Shown here in pieces: positions 45,390 to 45,587 of a DNA stretch of 45,587 bases. The position numbers were made by a program, and so were the translations under genes. The stretch comes from Methylophaga sp. (GTDB taxonomy: Bacteria; Pseudomonadota; Gammaproteobacteria; Nitrosococcales; Methylophagaceae): positions 1 to 45,587 of the forward strand of contig PAJP01000010.1 of the NCBI GenBank assembly GCA_002706095.1, written 5' to 3'. The notes below the pieces were generated by a model that worked only from the letters and a program-made list of their open reading frames with translations, did no database searches and was not told the origin of the DNA. Every line of letters begins with the position of its first letter. The stretch's first letter is position 1.

Positions 45390-45587
45390 TTATGGGCGGC
45401 GGACGAAGCGGAAGTTTTCACCAGCGGGGGCAAAATCCCAAGCACGTACATCGCCATCGTCATCAATTAAATCAAAATCATCATCATCAGGGTCTCTCGG
45501 ATCACGAACAATGTACTCCTCACCATGCGTAAAGCATCCTCCATGCGAAATAAATTGAATAACATCCCCCGCCCGCCAATTCGCCGG
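45390..45587 (-). CDS. C-terminal 65 residues of the junction-spanning protein
   Basis: Open in frame from base 45587 to TAA at 45390: PANWRAGDVIQFISHGGCFT, HGEEYIVRDPRDPDDDDFDL, then DDDGDVRAWDFAPAGENFRF. No start codon lies near the edge. It continues the frame open at base 1 exactly (codon 3-1 is CAT on the minus strand, then CCG at 45587-45585). Acidic middle; no family. Confidence 0.78.
   Translation of the reverse strand, partial: PANWRAGDVIQFISHGGCFTHGEEYIVRDPRDPDDDDFDLIDDDGDVRAWDFAPAGENFRFVRRP

Noticed and set aside
1-45587. Integrase, attachment site and CI-type repressor
   Set aside because: No tyrosine or serine recombinase motif, no tRNA-like attachment core and no repressor with a dimerisation domain was seen on either strand.

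Overview
The window reads as one complete tailed-phage (siphovirus-type) genome of 45,587 bp that is circular or circularly permuted. The two window ends join in frame: a minus-strand reading frame open at base 1 continues, starting at base 45,587, to a stop at 45,390 and gives one 178-residue protein. A TerS/TerL pair, no integrase and no recognisable CI/Cro-type immunity region fit a headful-packaging phage whose lifestyle looks lytic, although that is an inference. Base composition (roughly mid-50s % GC by eye), a frequent CTAG tetranucleotide, Shine-Dalgarno starts and sigma70-like promoters suggest a gammaproteobacterial or similar Gram-negative host, not an enteric one. The host cannot be named from the sequence.

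Layout. Two divergent transcription units leave a 94-bp control region at 11057-11150. The plus-strand unit (11151-19417) is early: a RecE-like nuclease, a recombination-associated protein of unknown function, SSB, a DNA methyltransferase coupled to an SF2 helicase, an HTH protein, dUTPase, several small or membrane proteins, a DUF3310 protein, a possible structured RNA and a second HTH protein, closed by a terminator at 19483-19510. The minus-strand unit runs from 11056 to 1 and then from 45587 to 19512. It begins with a small HTH regulator, an SF2 helicase, a VRR-NUC nuclease and a PrimPol-helicase, then an iteron-rich origin-like region (5700-5990), a run of small proteins and TerS, a GIY-YIG homing endonuclease, TerL, the junction-spanning gene and the portal. 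Small proteins and a MuF-like protein follow, then a second copy of the iteron region (39779-40080), then DUF2213, decoration protein, major capsid, neck genes, the tail module (tail terminator, tube, chaperone, tape measure, DUF1833, NlpC/P60, J-like hub), a tail spike, GH19 endolysin, holin and an HNH endonuclease.

The most notable points are these. (1) The 1020-residue tail spike looks like a true endosialidase: its catalytic Glu/Arg/Arg spacing equals that of coliphage K1F and it carries a C-terminal S74 chaperone, implying a polysialic-acid-like capsule on the host. (2) Two diverged copies of a ~290-bp iteron/palindrome region lie 11.4 kb apart on the circle. (3) A five-copy intergenic element, ATTAGC-N24-TTTGGG, always sits shortly upstream of, and in the same direction as, a start codon. 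(4) A family of extended -10 promoters (TGCTANAMT) is often paired with terminators. At the portal, GIY-YIG and neck genes the promoter appears to fire from inside a terminator hairpin whose 3' arm doubles as the Shine-Dalgarno. (5) A 33-codon remnant of an amidase_3 endolysin precedes the present GH19 endolysin.

Genes are packed with ATGA/TGATG overlaps. Starts below were chosen from Shine-Dalgarno spacing and these overlaps.
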